This document shows positions 8,963-18,306 of a DNA stretch of 64,000 nucleotides, piece by piece (the stretch's first letter is position 1; each line of letters begins with the position of its first letter). The notes below the pieces were generated by a model, which was not told the DNA's origin, did not search any database, and saw only the letters and a program-made list of their open reading frames with translations. The translations under genes were made by a program, and so were the position numbers. This stretch comes from Pseudomonas sp. R5-89-07 (GTDB lineage Bacteria > Pseudomonadota > Gammaproteobacteria > Pseudomonadales > Pseudomonadaceae): the NCBI RefSeq assembly GCF_003851685.1, contig NZ_CP027727.1, positions 3,534,001 through 3,598,000 on the forward strand, given 5' to 3'.

Positions 8963-9952
8963 ATGCGCGTGATTCTTTTCAGCAGCCAGGCCTACGACCG
9001 TGACAGTTTTCTCGGCGAACCGCGCCCTCAGGGCATCGAGCTGCAGTTCCAGCCCGCCCGCCTCAACCTCGACACCGTCGCCCTGGCCCAACAGCACGAG
9101 GTGGTCTGCCCCTTTATCAATGATGACCTCAGCGCCCCTGTGCTCGAGCAACTGGCCAAGGGCGGCACCCGCCTGATTGCGTTGCGCTCGGCCGGCTATA
9201 ACCATGTCGACTTGCCGGCCGCCAAACGCCTGGGCCTGAGCGTGGTGCGCGTACCGGCCTACTCGCCCCACGCCGTGGCCGAACATGCCGCGGCCCTGAT
9301 CCTGGCCCTTAACCGTCGCCTGCACCGCGCCTACAACCGCACCCGCGATGGCGATTTCAGCCTGCACGGGCTCACCGGTTTCGATCTGGTCGGCAAGACC
9401 GTCGGCGTGGTCGGCACCGGGCAGATCGGCGCCACCTTCGCCAAAATCATGGCCGGCTTCGGCTGTCAGTTGCTGGCCTACGACCCCTTCCCCAATCCGC
9501 AGGTCCAGGCCATGGGCGCGCGCTACGTGAGCCTGCCCGAATTGCTCGCCGAGGCGCAGATCATCAGCCTGCATTGCCCGCTGACCGCCGACAGCCAGCA
9601 CCTGATCAACACCGACTCCCTGGCGCACATGCAACCGGGCGCCATGCTGATCAATACCGGCCGCGGCGGCCTGGTCCACACGCCGGCACTGGTTGAAGCG
9701 CTCAAGAGCGGCCAGCTCGGTTACCTGGGCCTGGATGTGTATGAGGAAGAGGCCCAGCTGTTTTTCGAAGACCGTTCGGACCTGCCCCTGCAAGACGACG
9801 TGCTCGCCCGCCTGCTGACCTTCCCCAATGTGATCATCACCGCGCACCAGGCCTTCCTGACCCGCGAGGCACTGGCGGGGATTGCCGGCACTACGCTGGC
9901 CAATATTGCGGCCTGGACCGAGGGCCGTGCGCAGAACCTGGTCGAGGGATGA
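8963..9952 (+). CDS. ldhA: D-lactate dehydrogenase (fermentative, NAD-dependent)
   Basis: A 329-residue member of the D-2-hydroxyacid dehydrogenase family, which reduces pyruvate to D-lactate with NADH in the cytoplasm. It has the Rossmann signature VGVVGTGQIGATFAKIM (about 145-161), the substrate-binding region RSAGYNHVDL, the catalytic arginine in NTGRGGLVHT, the glutamate in DVYEEEAQLF, and the active-site histidine in ITAHQAFLT. Length and start (MRVILFSSQAYDRDSF) match LdhA of other pseudomonads. The ATG follows GGGAG at good spacing. ldhA directly downstream of gacS is the known Pseudomonas order. It probably has its own promoter because the REPIN separates it from gacS. Confidence 0.94.
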   Translation: MRVILFSSQAYDRDSFLGEPRPQGIELQFQPARLNLDTVALAQQHEVVCPFINDDLSAPVLEQLAKGGTRLIALRSAGYNHVDLPAAKRLGLSVVRVPAYSPHAVAEHAAALILALNRRLHRAYNRTRDGDFSLHGLTGFDLVGKTVGVVGTGQIGATFAKIMAGFGCQLLAYDPFPNPQVQAMGARYVSLPELLAEAQIISLHCPLTADSQHLINTDSLAHMQPGAMLINTGRGGLVHTPALVEALKSGQLGYLGLDVYEEEAQLFFEDRSDLPLQDDVLARLLTFPNVIITAHQAFLTREALAGIAGTTLANIAAWTEGRAQNLVEG

Positions 9953-10023
9953 TCAGCGGTCACATACCGGGCTCATGATGAGCCAGCACCCGTGATAGGA
10001 TGCCGCGCCTATTTGGAGGATCC

Positions 10024-10464
10024 ATGGCCGAACACGATTTCCGCTTCAGCTTGCTGAGCCCGCAACACACCCTGATCGAATGCCGCGCCCTGGTGCCTGG
10101 CCGTTATCAAGTCACCGGCAATGGGGGCTCGATCAAGCATGGCGACGTGCTGATCGTCACCTTGCGCGGCAGTAAAACCCTGTCGATGCGCCTGACCGTG
10201 GAAGGTGATGCGCGTTACTCCATCCGCCCGGCGGGCCAATGGGTCGCCATGGCCCAGGGGCCGAAATTCGGCGAGCTGGAGATTCACACCTGGAAGGTCA
10301 ATTGCGACAGCTGCGACAGCGTGCTGGAGTTCGAATTCGCGGTGGAAACCAAGCTCACCAAGGAACCGCTGCAACCGGCCGCCAATGCGCGCATCAAAGA
10401 GCTCGGCTGGGCCAGCGAAGGCGAAACGCACCGTTGCCCGAAATGCCAGCGGGCCGCGCAATGA
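10024..10464 (+). CDS. conserved hypothetical protein with two CxxC pairs
   Basis: A 146-residue cytoplasmic protein of unknown function. It has no signal peptide or membrane segment. The first 90 residues look like a beta-rich domain. The second part carries two cysteine pairs, C94-C97 (NCDSCDS) and C138-C141 (CPKCQ), spaced as in a zinc ribbon. I chose the ATG at 10024 (MAEHDFRFS) because TTGGAGGA lies just upstream; an open frame reaches back to 10000 without support. The stop overlaps the start of the META lipoprotein gene (ATGA), so the two are probably co-translated. A similar gene follows ldhA in P. aeruginosa. I do not know its function. Confidence 0.8.
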   Translation: MAEHDFRFSLLSPQHTLIECRALVPGRYQVTGNGGSIKHGDVLIVTLRGSKTLSMRLTVEGDARYSIRPAGQWVAMAQGPKFGELEIHTWKVNCDSCDSVLEFEFAVETKLTKEPLQPAANARIKELGWASEGETHRCPKCQRAAQ

Positions 10465-10865
10465 AGCGCCTGTTGCTGCTCGCCGCCGTGGGTGCGGCTT
10501 TGGGTGGTTGCGCCGGTGATGCAGTCAAGCTCAAGCAGGATCACAGCTACGTGGTGGAATGGATCGGCGAGCGGCCCTTGATGGACTACGCGCACCTGAC
10601 CGTCACCCTCGGTGCCGATGGGCGCGCCTATGGCAACGGCGGCTGCAACCACTGGTTTGCGCCGTACACCCTTGAAGGCAACTCGCTCAGCTTCGGCCCG
10701 ATCGGCAGTACCCGCAAACTGTGCGCCGAGGCGTTGATGGAGCAGGAGCACCGCTTCTTCCAGGCCCTGCAAGGCGTACAGCGCTGGGACATCTCACCGA
10801 TCGAGCAGACCCGCTTCTGGCCCGCCGACGGCAAGCCGATTCGGCTGTGGCTCGAAGAAGGCTGA
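10461..10865 (+). CDS. META/HslJ-domain lipoprotein
   Basis: A 134-residue predicted lipoprotein. The N-terminus MKRLLLLAAVGAALGGCAG has a basic start, a hydrophobic stretch and a lipobox ending at C17, with G after the cysteine and no aspartate at +2, so outer-membrane sorting is likely. The rest contains the META/HslJ pattern: DGRAYGNGGCNHWFAPY, followed by FGPIGSTRKLC and EHRFFQALQGV. In E. coli HslJ this domain is a small beta-barrel linked to heat shock and novobiocin resistance; the role here is not established. It overlaps the upstream zinc-ribbon-like gene by 4 bases. A 7-bp hairpin without a T-run follows the stop. Confidence 0.87.
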   Translation: MKRLLLLAAVGAALGGCAGDAVKLKQDHSYVVEWIGERPLMDYAHLTVTLGADGRAYGNGGCNHWFAPYTLEGNSLSFGPIGSTRKLCAEALMEQEHRFFQALQGVQRWDISPIEQTRFWPADGKPIRLWLEEG

Positions 10866-10898
10866 TATCCCCAGTCGCTGAATCAATGGGGATCCAAA

Positions 10899-10988
10899 TG
10901 TGGGAGGGGGCTTGCCCTCGATAGCGGTGTGCCAGTCAATGCATTAGTTGACTATTACATGGCAATCGGGGGCAAGCCCCCTCCCACA
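10899..10988. repeat. REPIN
   Basis: Inverted REP pair of 90 bases between two convergent genes, the META lipoprotein and the TlpA-like lipoprotein. The left core has one change (TTGCCCTCG in place of TTGCCCCCG), while the right core is standard. Confidence 0.92.
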
Positions 10989-11008
10989 TTTGCTTTTGAG
11001 GCGTTGTC

Positions 11009-11470
11009 TTAACCGCGCAGCGCCTTGAGCTTGGCCAATACCCCTTGCGCCGTCTGCTCACCCATCAGTTGCTCACGCACCTTGCCCTTGTCATCGATGA
11101 TGTAGGTCACCGGCAGCGCCTCGCTGCGGGGAATATCGAAGATCGCTTCGGGGTTCTGCGCCAGTACGGTGAACTTGATGCCCAGCTTGTCGCTGGCCGC
11201 TTTGAGCTCTTCACCCTGCACATTGTCGAAATTGACCCCGAACACGCCTACGTTCTGCGCTTTGAGCTGCTCGGCCAGGGCATTGAGTTCGGGAATTTCC
11301 GTGCGGCACGGGCCACACCATTCGGCCCAGTAGTTGACCACCAGCCACTGCTTGTCGAGGCGTTCGGCCGGGACTTTCTGGCCGTACTGGTCCACGCCGT
11401 AATCGTTACCGCAGCCGCTGAGCAGCAGGGTTGTGATGATCGCCAATGCACCGATCAGTCGCCTTGTCAT
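11009..11470 (-). CDS. TlpA-like thioredoxin-fold lipoprotein
   Basis: A 153-residue envelope protein with a thioredoxin fold. MTRRLIGALAIITTLLLSGCGN is a lipoprotein signal with the lipid cysteine at C20. The mature part has the redox motif WAEWCGPCRTEIPEL and the cis-proline loop in SEALPVTYIIDDKG, as in TlpA/ResA proteins. These reduce disulfides outside the cytoplasmic membrane, for example during cytochrome c maturation or stress. No ccm genes are nearby, so the partner is unknown. It is a single gene, divergent from arsC. The aspartate at +3 after the cysteine may affect sorting, so which membrane it sits in is open. Confidence 0.9.
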   Translation of the reverse strand: MTRRLIGALAIITTLLLSGCGNDYGVDQYGQKVPAERLDKQWLVVNYWAEWCGPCRTEIPELNALAEQLKAQNVGVFGVNFDNVQGEELKAASDKLGIKFTVLAQNPEAIFDIPRSEALPVTYIIDDKGKVREQLMGEQTAQGVLAKLKALRG

Positions 11471-11585
11471 GGGGTAATCCTTCGTAAAAATGAACGTTGG
11501 CTGCGACCTATCGCCTCTTACGGTTTAAGGACGGCCCGCAGCGCAGGTAGAATACCCGCCACCTTACGCAAGATGCGACCCGCAC

Positions 11586-12953
<1,368 letters not shown>

Positions 12954-12981
12954 TCACATCCCACAGAATGCCGGCACATGG

Positions 12982-13653
12982 TCAGTGATTGACTGTGTAG
13001 GCCAGCATCATCGACAACTGGCACATCGGCCGCCCGCTCTCGGCATGCCACTGGTTGAACGCCCCCTGCACGGTCGCCAGGTCGCGCAGGCTGGTGGGCG
13101 CCTTGTCGACGATCTTCTGTGCATTCAACGCTGCTACCACGTCATAGCTCGGCACGAAGGTGTCCTTGCCCACCATGCGCAAAAAGCGCGGCGCTGACAG
13201 GCCGCCGAGCTGGTGGCCGTGCTTGCTCAGGTACTTCCACAGCCCGACGATATCGGTGACCGGCCACTCGGCGACAAACGCACCGAAGCTGCCCTTCTCC
13301 TGCTCGATATCCAGAATCATCTGCGCATTGCGCGGCACGCTCTTGAGCTTGCCCAGGTGGCGAATGATGCGTGTGTCCTGCATCAGCCGCTCCAGGTGCT
13401 CGGCGCCCATCAGCACGACCTTTTCCGGGTCGAAACCGAAGAACACCTGTTCGAACGCCGGCCACTTGGCGTCCACCACGCTGTGCTTCAACCCGGCACG
13501 GAACACGCGCAGCGCCAGGGTCGACAGGTAGCGGTCATCGCTGATCTTGCGCAGTTGCGCCGGGGTCTTGGGTACCGGCAGATGGGCTTCCAGTTCGGCT
13601 GCTGAACCGAAGCGGTTCAAACAATATTCGTGCAGCCACTTGTAATCGCGCAT
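12982..13653 (-). CDS. DNA-3-methyladenine glycosylase I family protein
   Basis: A 223-residue protein related to the 3-methyladenine glycosylase I (Tag) superfamily, all-helical with a helix-hairpin-helix base. Typical stretches are RKISDDRYLSTLALRVFRAG, where Tag enzymes have their conserved core, MQDTRIIRHLGKLKSVPRNA and QLGGLSAPRFLRMVGKDTF. Classical Tag removes 3-methyladenine from alkylated DNA, but this branch lacks the N-terminal zinc-binding cysteine and histidine of E. coli Tag, so its substrate is uncertain. It is a single gene downstream of ttcA on the same strand, separated by a terminator. Confidence 0.82.
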   Translation of the reverse strand: MRDYKWLHEYCLNRFGSAAELEAHLPVPKTPAQLRKISDDRYLSTLALRVFRAGLKHSVVDAKWPAFEQVFFGFDPEKVVLMGAEHLERLMQDTRIIRHLGKLKSVPRNAQMILDIEQEKGSFGAFVAEWPVTDIVGLWKYLSKHGHQLGGLSAPRFLRMVGKDTFVPSYDVVAALNAQKIVDKAPTSLRDLATVQGAFNQWHAESGRPMCQLSMMLAYTVNH

Positions 13654-13679
13654 GCCCTCTCCTGGCAGTTGAAATGAAA

Positions 13680-13705
13680 ACGGCGCCCGTAAGCGCCGTC
13701 TTTCA
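13680..13705 (-). terminator. intrinsic terminator of ttcA
   Basis: ACGGCGC, a short loop and GCGCCGT form a GC-rich stem in the gap between ttcA and the glycosylase gene. On the minus strand it is followed by TTTTCATTTC, as expected for a Rho-independent terminator after ttcA. Confidence 0.75.
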
Positions 13706-13720
13706 GAGCGTTATTGGGCG

Positions 13721-14545
13721 TTAGAGGTTCACTACATTGACGAAACGCGATGCGGCGGTTTCATCGATTTTAAGGCTCGTGAAGTCAAACAGGTTGCGGT
13801 CGGCCAATTGCGACGGGATCACATTCTGCAGGCTGCGGAAGATGCTTTCGGTGCGCCCCGGCGTCTTGCGTTCCCAGTCCAGCAGCATGTCCTTGACCAC
13901 CTGGCGCTGCAGGTTTTCCTGGGAGCCGCAGAGGTTGCACGGAATGATCGGAAATTGCTTGAAGTCCGAATACGCCTGAATGTCCTTCTCGTTGCAATAC
14001 GCCAGCGGGCGGATCACCACGTTGCGCCCGTCATCGGCGCGCAGCTTGGGCGGCATGGCCTTGAGCGAACCGTTGAAGAACATGTTCAGGAAGAAGGTCT
14101 CGACGATATCGTCGCGATGATGCCCCAGGGCCATCTTGGTTGCGCCGATCTCGTCGGCAAAGGTATAGAGCGTGCCACGCCGCAGGCGTGAGCACAGCGA
14201 GCAGGTGGTCTTGCCTTCGGGAATCAGCTGCTTGACCACCGAATAGGTGTCTTTCTCGACGATGTGATATTCAACGCCCAGTTCCTTGAGATAGGCCGGC
14301 AGCACATGTTCGGGAAAACCCGGCTGCTTCTGGTCCATGTTCACAGCGACGATCTCGAACTTGATTGGCGCAACCTTTTGCAGGTGCAGCAGCACGTCGA
14401 GCAAGGTGTAGCTGTCTTTGCCGCCGGAGAGGCAAACCATCACCTTGTCGCCCTCCTCGATCATGTTGAAATCGGCGACGGCTTCACCGGCCAGGCGACG
14501 CAGGCGTTTTTGCAGTTTGTTCTGATTGACCGTAAGAGTGCCCAT
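13721..14545 (-). CDS. ttcA: tRNA 2-thiocytidine(32) synthetase TtcA
   Basis: A 274-residue cytoplasmic enzyme that thiolates cytidine 32 of certain tRNAs, using ATP and a 4Fe-4S cluster. The PP-loop motif SGGKDS is in [20 protein letters not shown] (about residues 32-51). The cluster cysteines appear as CSLC (about 115-118) and the later C in IIPCNLCGS. The middle contains [19 protein letters not shown]. Length and start match the family. It is transcribed alone, ends at a hairpin terminator, and faces away from the Yip1 gene across a gap that holds a REPIN. Confidence 0.96.
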   Translation of the reverse strand: MGTLTVNQNKLQKRLRRLAGEAVADFNMIEEGDKVMVCLSGGKDSYTLLDVLLHLQKVAPIKFEIVAVNMDQKQPGFPEHVLPAYLKELGVEYHIVEKDTYSVVKQLIPEGKTTCSLCSRLRRGTLYTFADEIGATKMALGHHRDDIVETFFLNMFFNGSLKAMPPKLRADDGRNVVIRPLAYCNEKDIQAYSDFKQFPIIPCNLCGSQENLQRQVVKDMLLDWERKTPGRTESIFRSLQNVIPSQLADRNLFDFTSLKIDETAASRFVNVVNL

Positions 14546-14616
14546 GGCGCTTGGATCCGCTGGAAGTGTGTGACGAAAAGCGGGGTATTTTAACGACGTG
14601 AGCGCCAGAGATTCAA

Positions 14617-14705
14617 TGTGGGAGGGGGCTTGCCCCCGATTGCAGTGTTCCAGTCCCAGTATCAGTCACTGATACACCGCTATCGGGGGCAAGCCCCCTC
14701 CCACC
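14617..14705. repeat. REPIN
   Basis: Inverted REP pair of 89 bases in the divergent gap between ttcA and the Yip1-domain gene, upstream of both. The position between two start regions is less common than after a stop codon. Confidence 0.92.
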
Positions 14706-14908
14706 TTTGAGTGCACTGCCAGCCACAGACCGCGCCGCGATTAGCACCCGGGTTTACAGCGCGATTTACTCTAAAGGCCCTACGGTTTTCCGGGACATCA
14801 CTTCCTATACTGCGACGTGAGGTCGCACAACTATCCAGACCTTGCAGGCCATTTGGCCGGTGGGCGCTTCCATGCGGAGCGATAGTAATAACGACAGGAG
14901 TGACTGGC

Positions 14909-15511
14909 ATGATCCATCACGTCGTGGGGCTTTTTACCCATCCCGACCAGGAATGGCGGGAAATTCGTGGCGATAAAGAAGAAAGCATCAGCCACATGTA
15001 CCTCACCCATACCCTCGTTCTCGCGGCGATTCCCGCCGTTTCTGCGTTTATCGGCACCACCCAGGTTGGCTGGGTCATCGGCAACCGTGCCCCGGTCATG
15101 CTCACCCAGGAGAGCGCGTTGTGGATGACCCTGATGTCTTACGCGGCGATGCTCGGCGGCGTGGCGGTGATGGGCGCGTTCATTCACTGGATGGCCCGCA
15201 CCTATGACGCCAACCCCAGCATGGCGCGCTGCGTGGCGTTTGCCACCTACACGGCGACACCGCTGTTCATCGGCGGCTTGGCGGCGCTCTATCCGCACAT
15301 GTGGCTGGGCATGGTCGTAGGCACGGCGGCGATTTGCTACACGGTGTATCTGCTGTACGTTGGGTTGCCGACGTTCATGAGTATCGACCCGGATGAAGGC
15401 TTTCTGTTTTCCAGCTCGGTACTGGCCGTGGGTCTGGTGGTGCTGGTGGCGATCATGGCCTTTACCGTGATCGTCTGGGGCCTGGGCGTTGGGCCTATCT
15501 ACACCAGTTAA
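14909..15511 (+). CDS. Yip1-domain (DUF1282) inner-membrane protein
   Basis: A 200-residue membrane protein starting MIHHVVGLFTHPDQEWREIR, a start typical of the DUF1282/YIP1 family. Five hydrophobic helices follow at about residues 32-50, 69-90, 105-125, 130-150 and 165-190. The function of this bacterial family is not known. The ATG is preceded by GACAGGAG at good spacing; an open frame back to 14711 has no such site. A -10-like TATACT lies at 14806-14811 without a clear -35. It is a single gene followed by a terminator hairpin. Confidence 0.87.
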   Translation: MIHHVVGLFTHPDQEWREIRGDKEESISHMYLTHTLVLAAIPAVSAFIGTTQVGWVIGNRAPVMLTQESALWMTLMSYAAMLGGVAVMGAFIHWMARTYDANPSMARCVAFATYTATPLFIGGLAALYPHMWLGMVVGTAAICYTVYLLYVGLPTFMSIDPDEGFLFSSSVLAVGLVVLVAIMAFTVIVWGLGVGPIYTS

Positions 15512-15527
15512 GCCTTTTTACCGCAGG

Positions 15528-15553
15528 CAAAGCCACCGACAAGGTGGCTTTGT
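15528..15553 (+). terminator. terminator hairpin after the Yip1 gene
   Basis: CAAAGCCACC, loop GACAA and GGTGGCTTTG form a 10-bp stem 16 bases after the stop. The trailing T-run is short because the Ts are part of the stem, so termination strength is uncertain. Confidence 0.65.
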
Positions 15554-15639
15554 GCGTTATGCATGACCATTCGGCGCCTGACAGATTCGGAAACACCCCG
15601 CTTTGCGGCATACTGGGCGTCTCTGGAGATATGTACAGC

Positions 15640-16134
15640 ATGCCCGAGCAACTCAATACCCGCGTCGAAGATTGTTTCCTGCAAGCCGAATCCTTTTTCA
15701 AACGAAGCTTCAAACGCCCCAAGGTCAGCCTCAAGCTGCGGGGCCAGAAAGCCGGTGTCGCGCATTTGCACGAAAACCTGCTGCGTTTCAACCCACAGCT
15801 CTACCGCGAAAACAGCCAGCACTTCCTGAAACAGACCGTGGCCCACGAAGTGGCGCACCTGATTGCCCACCAGCTTTTTGGCGAGCGCATCCAGCCCCAT
15901 GGCGAGGAATGGCAGCTGATCATGCGCGGGGTTTACGAACTGCCGCCGGATCGTTGCCACACCTATGAGGTCAAGCGTCGTCAGGTGACACGTTACATCT
16001 ACCGCTGCCCGTGTGCCGACAGCGACTTTCCGTTTTCACCGCAGCGCCATGGGCTGGTGGGCCAGGGGCGGCGGTATTTGTGCCGGCGGTGTCGGCAGAC
16101 TCTGGTGTTCACTGGGGAGACTCGGGTGGAGTGA
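15640..16134 (+). CDS. sprT: SprT-like zinc metalloprotease-fold protein
   Basis: A 164-residue SprT family protein. It has the zinc motif HEVAHLIAHQ (HExxH, about residues 69-78), a third ligand region HGEEWQ, and a C-terminal zinc ribbon with CPC (about 127-129) and CRRC (about 150-153). Relatives include the DNA-protein crosslink protease SPRTN, but the bacterial role is not settled. I chose ATG 15640 (MPEQLNTRVEDC) because GGAG is 11 bases upstream; the ATG at 15631 is only 2 bases from it. A REP pair follows the stop. Confidence 0.88.
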   Translation: MPEQLNTRVEDCFLQAESFFKRSFKRPKVSLKLRGQKAGVAHLHENLLRFNPQLYRENSQHFLKQTVAHEVAHLIAHQLFGERIQPHGEEWQLIMRGVYELPPDRCHTYEVKRRQVTRYIYRCPCADSDFPFSPQRHGLVGQGRRYLCRRCRQTLVFTGETRVE

Positions 16135-16141
16135 GGGCCTC

Positions 16142-16214
16142 ATCGGGGGCAAGCCCCCTCCCACATTTTGAATGTATTCACACATCAAAGTGTGGGAGGG
16201 GGCTTGCCCCCGAT
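16142..16214. repeat. REP pair in reversed order
   Basis: Two REPs between convergent sprT and the CoA-transferase gene, 73 bases in all. The order is the opposite of the other pairs here: the ATCGGGGGCAAGCCCCC form comes first and the GGGAGGGGGCTTGCCCCC form second, with about 26 bases between them. Confidence 0.9.
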
Positions 16215-16227
16215 AGCACCAGAACAG

Positions 16228-17403
16228 TCATCCAATAACCTTGGCCTGGCGCAAATCCGCAATCCGCTGAGCACTGAACCCCAACTCCGCCAGCACCTCA
16301 TCACTGTGCGCCCCTACCGCCGCGCCAATATGCCGTGGTGCCGGCAACCCCTCGGAGAACTTCAGCGGGCAGGCCATCTGCGCCTGGGTCGAGCCATCGC
16401 CCCTCAGCACTTGGCTGACCAGCGCCCGCGCCTTCAACTGCGGATGCTCCAGGGCTTCACTCAGGCTCAACACCGGTTCCACGCACGCATCCACCTCAGC
16501 GAACATGGTGCACAGTTCATCCAAGCTGCGCTTTTCGAATTCCACCTGCAGCGCCCGCTTGAGCGCCGGCTGCTGCTCAGGCTTCACGCTGTGCGCCGCC
16601 AGCTCCGGGCGCCCCAGGGTTTCGCACAACTGCTGCATGAATGCCGGCTCCAGGCTACCCACCGACATCCAGCGCCCGTCCCGCGTGCGGTAATAGTCAT
16701 AGAAACTGCCGCCATTGAGAAAATGGTTTTCCCGCTCCGGCTCCACCCCGCAGGCCAGGTAACCGGCGCCGGCCATGGCGTTCAGGCTGAACGAGCAGTC
16801 GGTCATGCTTACGTCCAGGTACTGGCCGACGCCGCTGTGCTGCCGCGCAACGACCGCCGCGAGCAGGCCCACCACGGCATGCAATGACCCACCCGCGACA
16901 TCCGCCAGTTGCACGCCCAGCGGCAACGGCCCACTGTCGCGCCGCCCGGTGTGACTGGCCACGCCGGCCACGGCCAGGTAGTTGATATCGTGGCCGGCGC
17001 GATCCCGGTAAGGGCCGGTTTGGCCGTAACCGGTGATCGACACGTAGATCAGCCTGGGGTTGATCGCTTTCAATGCCGTGTAGCCCAGGCCCAGACGCTC
17101 CATCACGCCGGGGCGGAATTGTTCGATGAGGATATCGGTGCCCTTGACCAGCTCAAGCACGATCTGCAGCGCCTCGGCCTGCTTGAGATCAAGCGCCAGG
17201 CTGCGCTTGTTGCGATTGAGGTAGGCATGGCTTGCCGACGTGCCGTGATCGTGGGGCGGCAGCACGCGCAGCAGGTCGGTGCGCGTCGGTGATTCGATGC
17301 GCAGCACCTCGGCGCCCATGTCCGCCAGCATCAGCGAGGCGAACGGGCCGGGCAACAGGGTAGAAAAATCCAGCACTTTGAGGGACGCCAAGGGACCTGT
17401 CAT
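16228..17403 (-). CDS. class III CoA-transferase (CaiB/BaiF family)
   Basis: A 391-residue protein of the CaiB/BaiF family, dimeric enzymes that move CoA between carboxylic acids. It begins MTGPLASLKVLDFSTLLPGP and has SLMLADMGAEVLRIE, NKRSLALDLK, the catalytic aspartate region in YRDRAGHDINYLA, and AFMQQLCETLGRP. The ATG at 17403 has CGGAG upstream; the reading frame stays open to 17463 without a start signal. The substrate cannot be told from sequence (formyl-, carnitine-, succinyl- and alpha-methylacyl-CoA enzymes all belong here). No acyl-CoA dehydrogenase or other catabolic gene is adjacent. It is divergent from tusD. Confidence 0.88.
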   Translation of the reverse strand: MTGPLASLKVLDFSTLLPGPFASLMLADMGAEVLRIESPTRTDLLRVLPPHDHGTSASHAYLNRNKRSLALDLKQAEALQIVLELVKGTDILIEQFRPGVMERLGLGYTALKAINPRLIYVSITGYGQTGPYRDRAGHDINYLAVAGVASHTGRRDSGPLPLGVQLADVAGGSLHAVVGLLAAVVARQHSGVGQYLDVSMTDCSFSLNAMAGAGYLACGVEPERENHFLNGGSFYDYYRTRDGRWMSVGSLEPAFMQQLCETLGRPELAAHSVKPEQQPALKRALQVEFEKRSLDELCTMFAEVDACVEPVLSLSEALEHPQLKARALVSQVLRGDGSTQAQMACPLKFSEGLPAPRHIGAAVGAHSDEVLAELGFSAQRIADLRQAKVIG

Positions 17404-17453
17404 ACACGCTCCGTTTGCGATTCGACTGACCACAGCGTAGTCAGCCTTCAGTG

Positions 17454-17470
17454 CTGACGACAATCGTCAG
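17454..17470. promoter_or_regulatory. inverted repeat in the CoA-transferase/tusD divergent gap
   Basis: CTGACGA CAA TCGTCAG is a perfect 7-bp inverted repeat about 50 bases before the CoA-transferase start and 92 before tusD. A second, looser pair, CTGAC and GTCAG, lies at 17426-17444. It could be an operator for one or both genes; no regulator gene is adjacent. Confidence 0.3.
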
Positions 17471-17561
17471 AACGATCAACCGCAGTGACCGTTTTGATCA
17501 CGGCGGGCTTTTTCGTCGCGGCGGCTTTATCATTGGCCCACGTTTGTTGGCAGAGTCTTTC

Positions 17562-17954
17562 ATGAAGTTCGCGATTGCAGTGTTTAGCGCCGCCCACGCG
17601 CCCTCCTCGCGCCGCGCCCTGTTGTTCGCCCAGGCGGCTTTGGCCGGCGGGCATGAGATTGTGCGGCTGTTTTTTTATCAGGATGGCGTATACAGCGCAT
17701 CCAATAACATCGTCGCGCCCCAGGATGAGCAAGACATCGCCCGCCAATGGCGCGAGTTTGTCAGCGCCCACCAGCTCGACGGCGTGGTGTGCATCGCCGC
17801 GGCCTTGCGCCGTGGGGTGCTCAACGCCGAGGAAGCCGCGCGCTATCAACGCAGCGCGGTGAATCTGGATGCGCCCTGGGCGCTGTCGGGCCTGGGGCAA
17901 TTGCATGATGCCATCCAGGACGCCGACCGCCTGATCTGTTTTGGAGGCTCGTGA
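17562..17954 (+). CDS. tusD: sulfurtransferase TusD (DsrE family)
   Basis: A 130-residue DsrE-like protein, part of the TusBCD complex that carries persulfide sulfur from TusA to TusE and on to MnmA for 2-thiouridine at tRNA position 34. It starts MKFAIAVFSAAHAPSSRRAL and contains the catalytic cysteine in DGVVCIAAALRRGVL (about residue 78). The start at 17562 aligns with the family; an upstream extension to 17451 is not plausible. It is the first gene of tusD-tusC-tusB-tusE-ybiB. mnmA, the final user of this sulfur, is in the same window at 39046. Confidence 0.93.
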   Translation: MKFAIAVFSAAHAPSSRRALLFAQAALAGGHEIVRLFFYQDGVYSASNNIVAPQDEQDIARQWREFVSAHQLDGVVCIAAALRRGVLNAEEAARYQRSAVNLDAPWALSGLGQLHDAIQDADRLICFGGS

Positions 17955-17955
17955 G

Positions 17956-18306
17956 ATGGCCAAATCATTGTTGGTGATCAGCCGCCAGGCGCCGTGGTCC
18001 GGGCCAAGTGCACGGGAAGCGCTGGACATCGTGCTGGCCGGGGGCGCGTTCGACTTGCCGATCGGCCTGCTGTTTCTCGATGACGGCGTGTTCCAACTGG
18101 CGGCGCAGCAGGACGCCAAGGCCGTGCAGCAAAAGGATTTGAGCGCCAATCTGCAAGCCCTGGGCCTGTTCGGCATTGATGACGTGTTCGCCTGCCGCCA
18201 CAGCCTGGCCGAGCGCGGGCTAGCTTCGCCGGCAAGCGCCCAGGCGCTGGACAGCGCAGATATCTGCAAACTGATTGATCGTTACGACCAGGTGATGACC
18301 CTCTGA
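17956..18306 (+). CDS. tusC: sulfurtransferase complex subunit TusC
   Basis: A 116-residue DsrF-like subunit of the TusBCD complex. It begins MAKSLLVISRQAPWSGPSAR and has the family pattern LDIVLAGGAFDLPIGLLFLDDGV, followed by GIDDVFACRHSL. It starts one base after the tusD stop, with TTGGAGG inside the end of tusD as the ribosome binding site, and its stop overlaps the tusB start (TGATG). In the heterohexamer TusC has a structural role; in E. coli the active cysteine is on TusD. Confidence 0.93.
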   Translation: MAKSLLVISRQAPWSGPSAREALDIVLAGGAFDLPIGLLFLDDGVFQLAAQQDAKAVQQKDLSANLQALGLFGIDDVFACRHSLAERGLASPASAQALDSADICKLIDRYDQVMTL

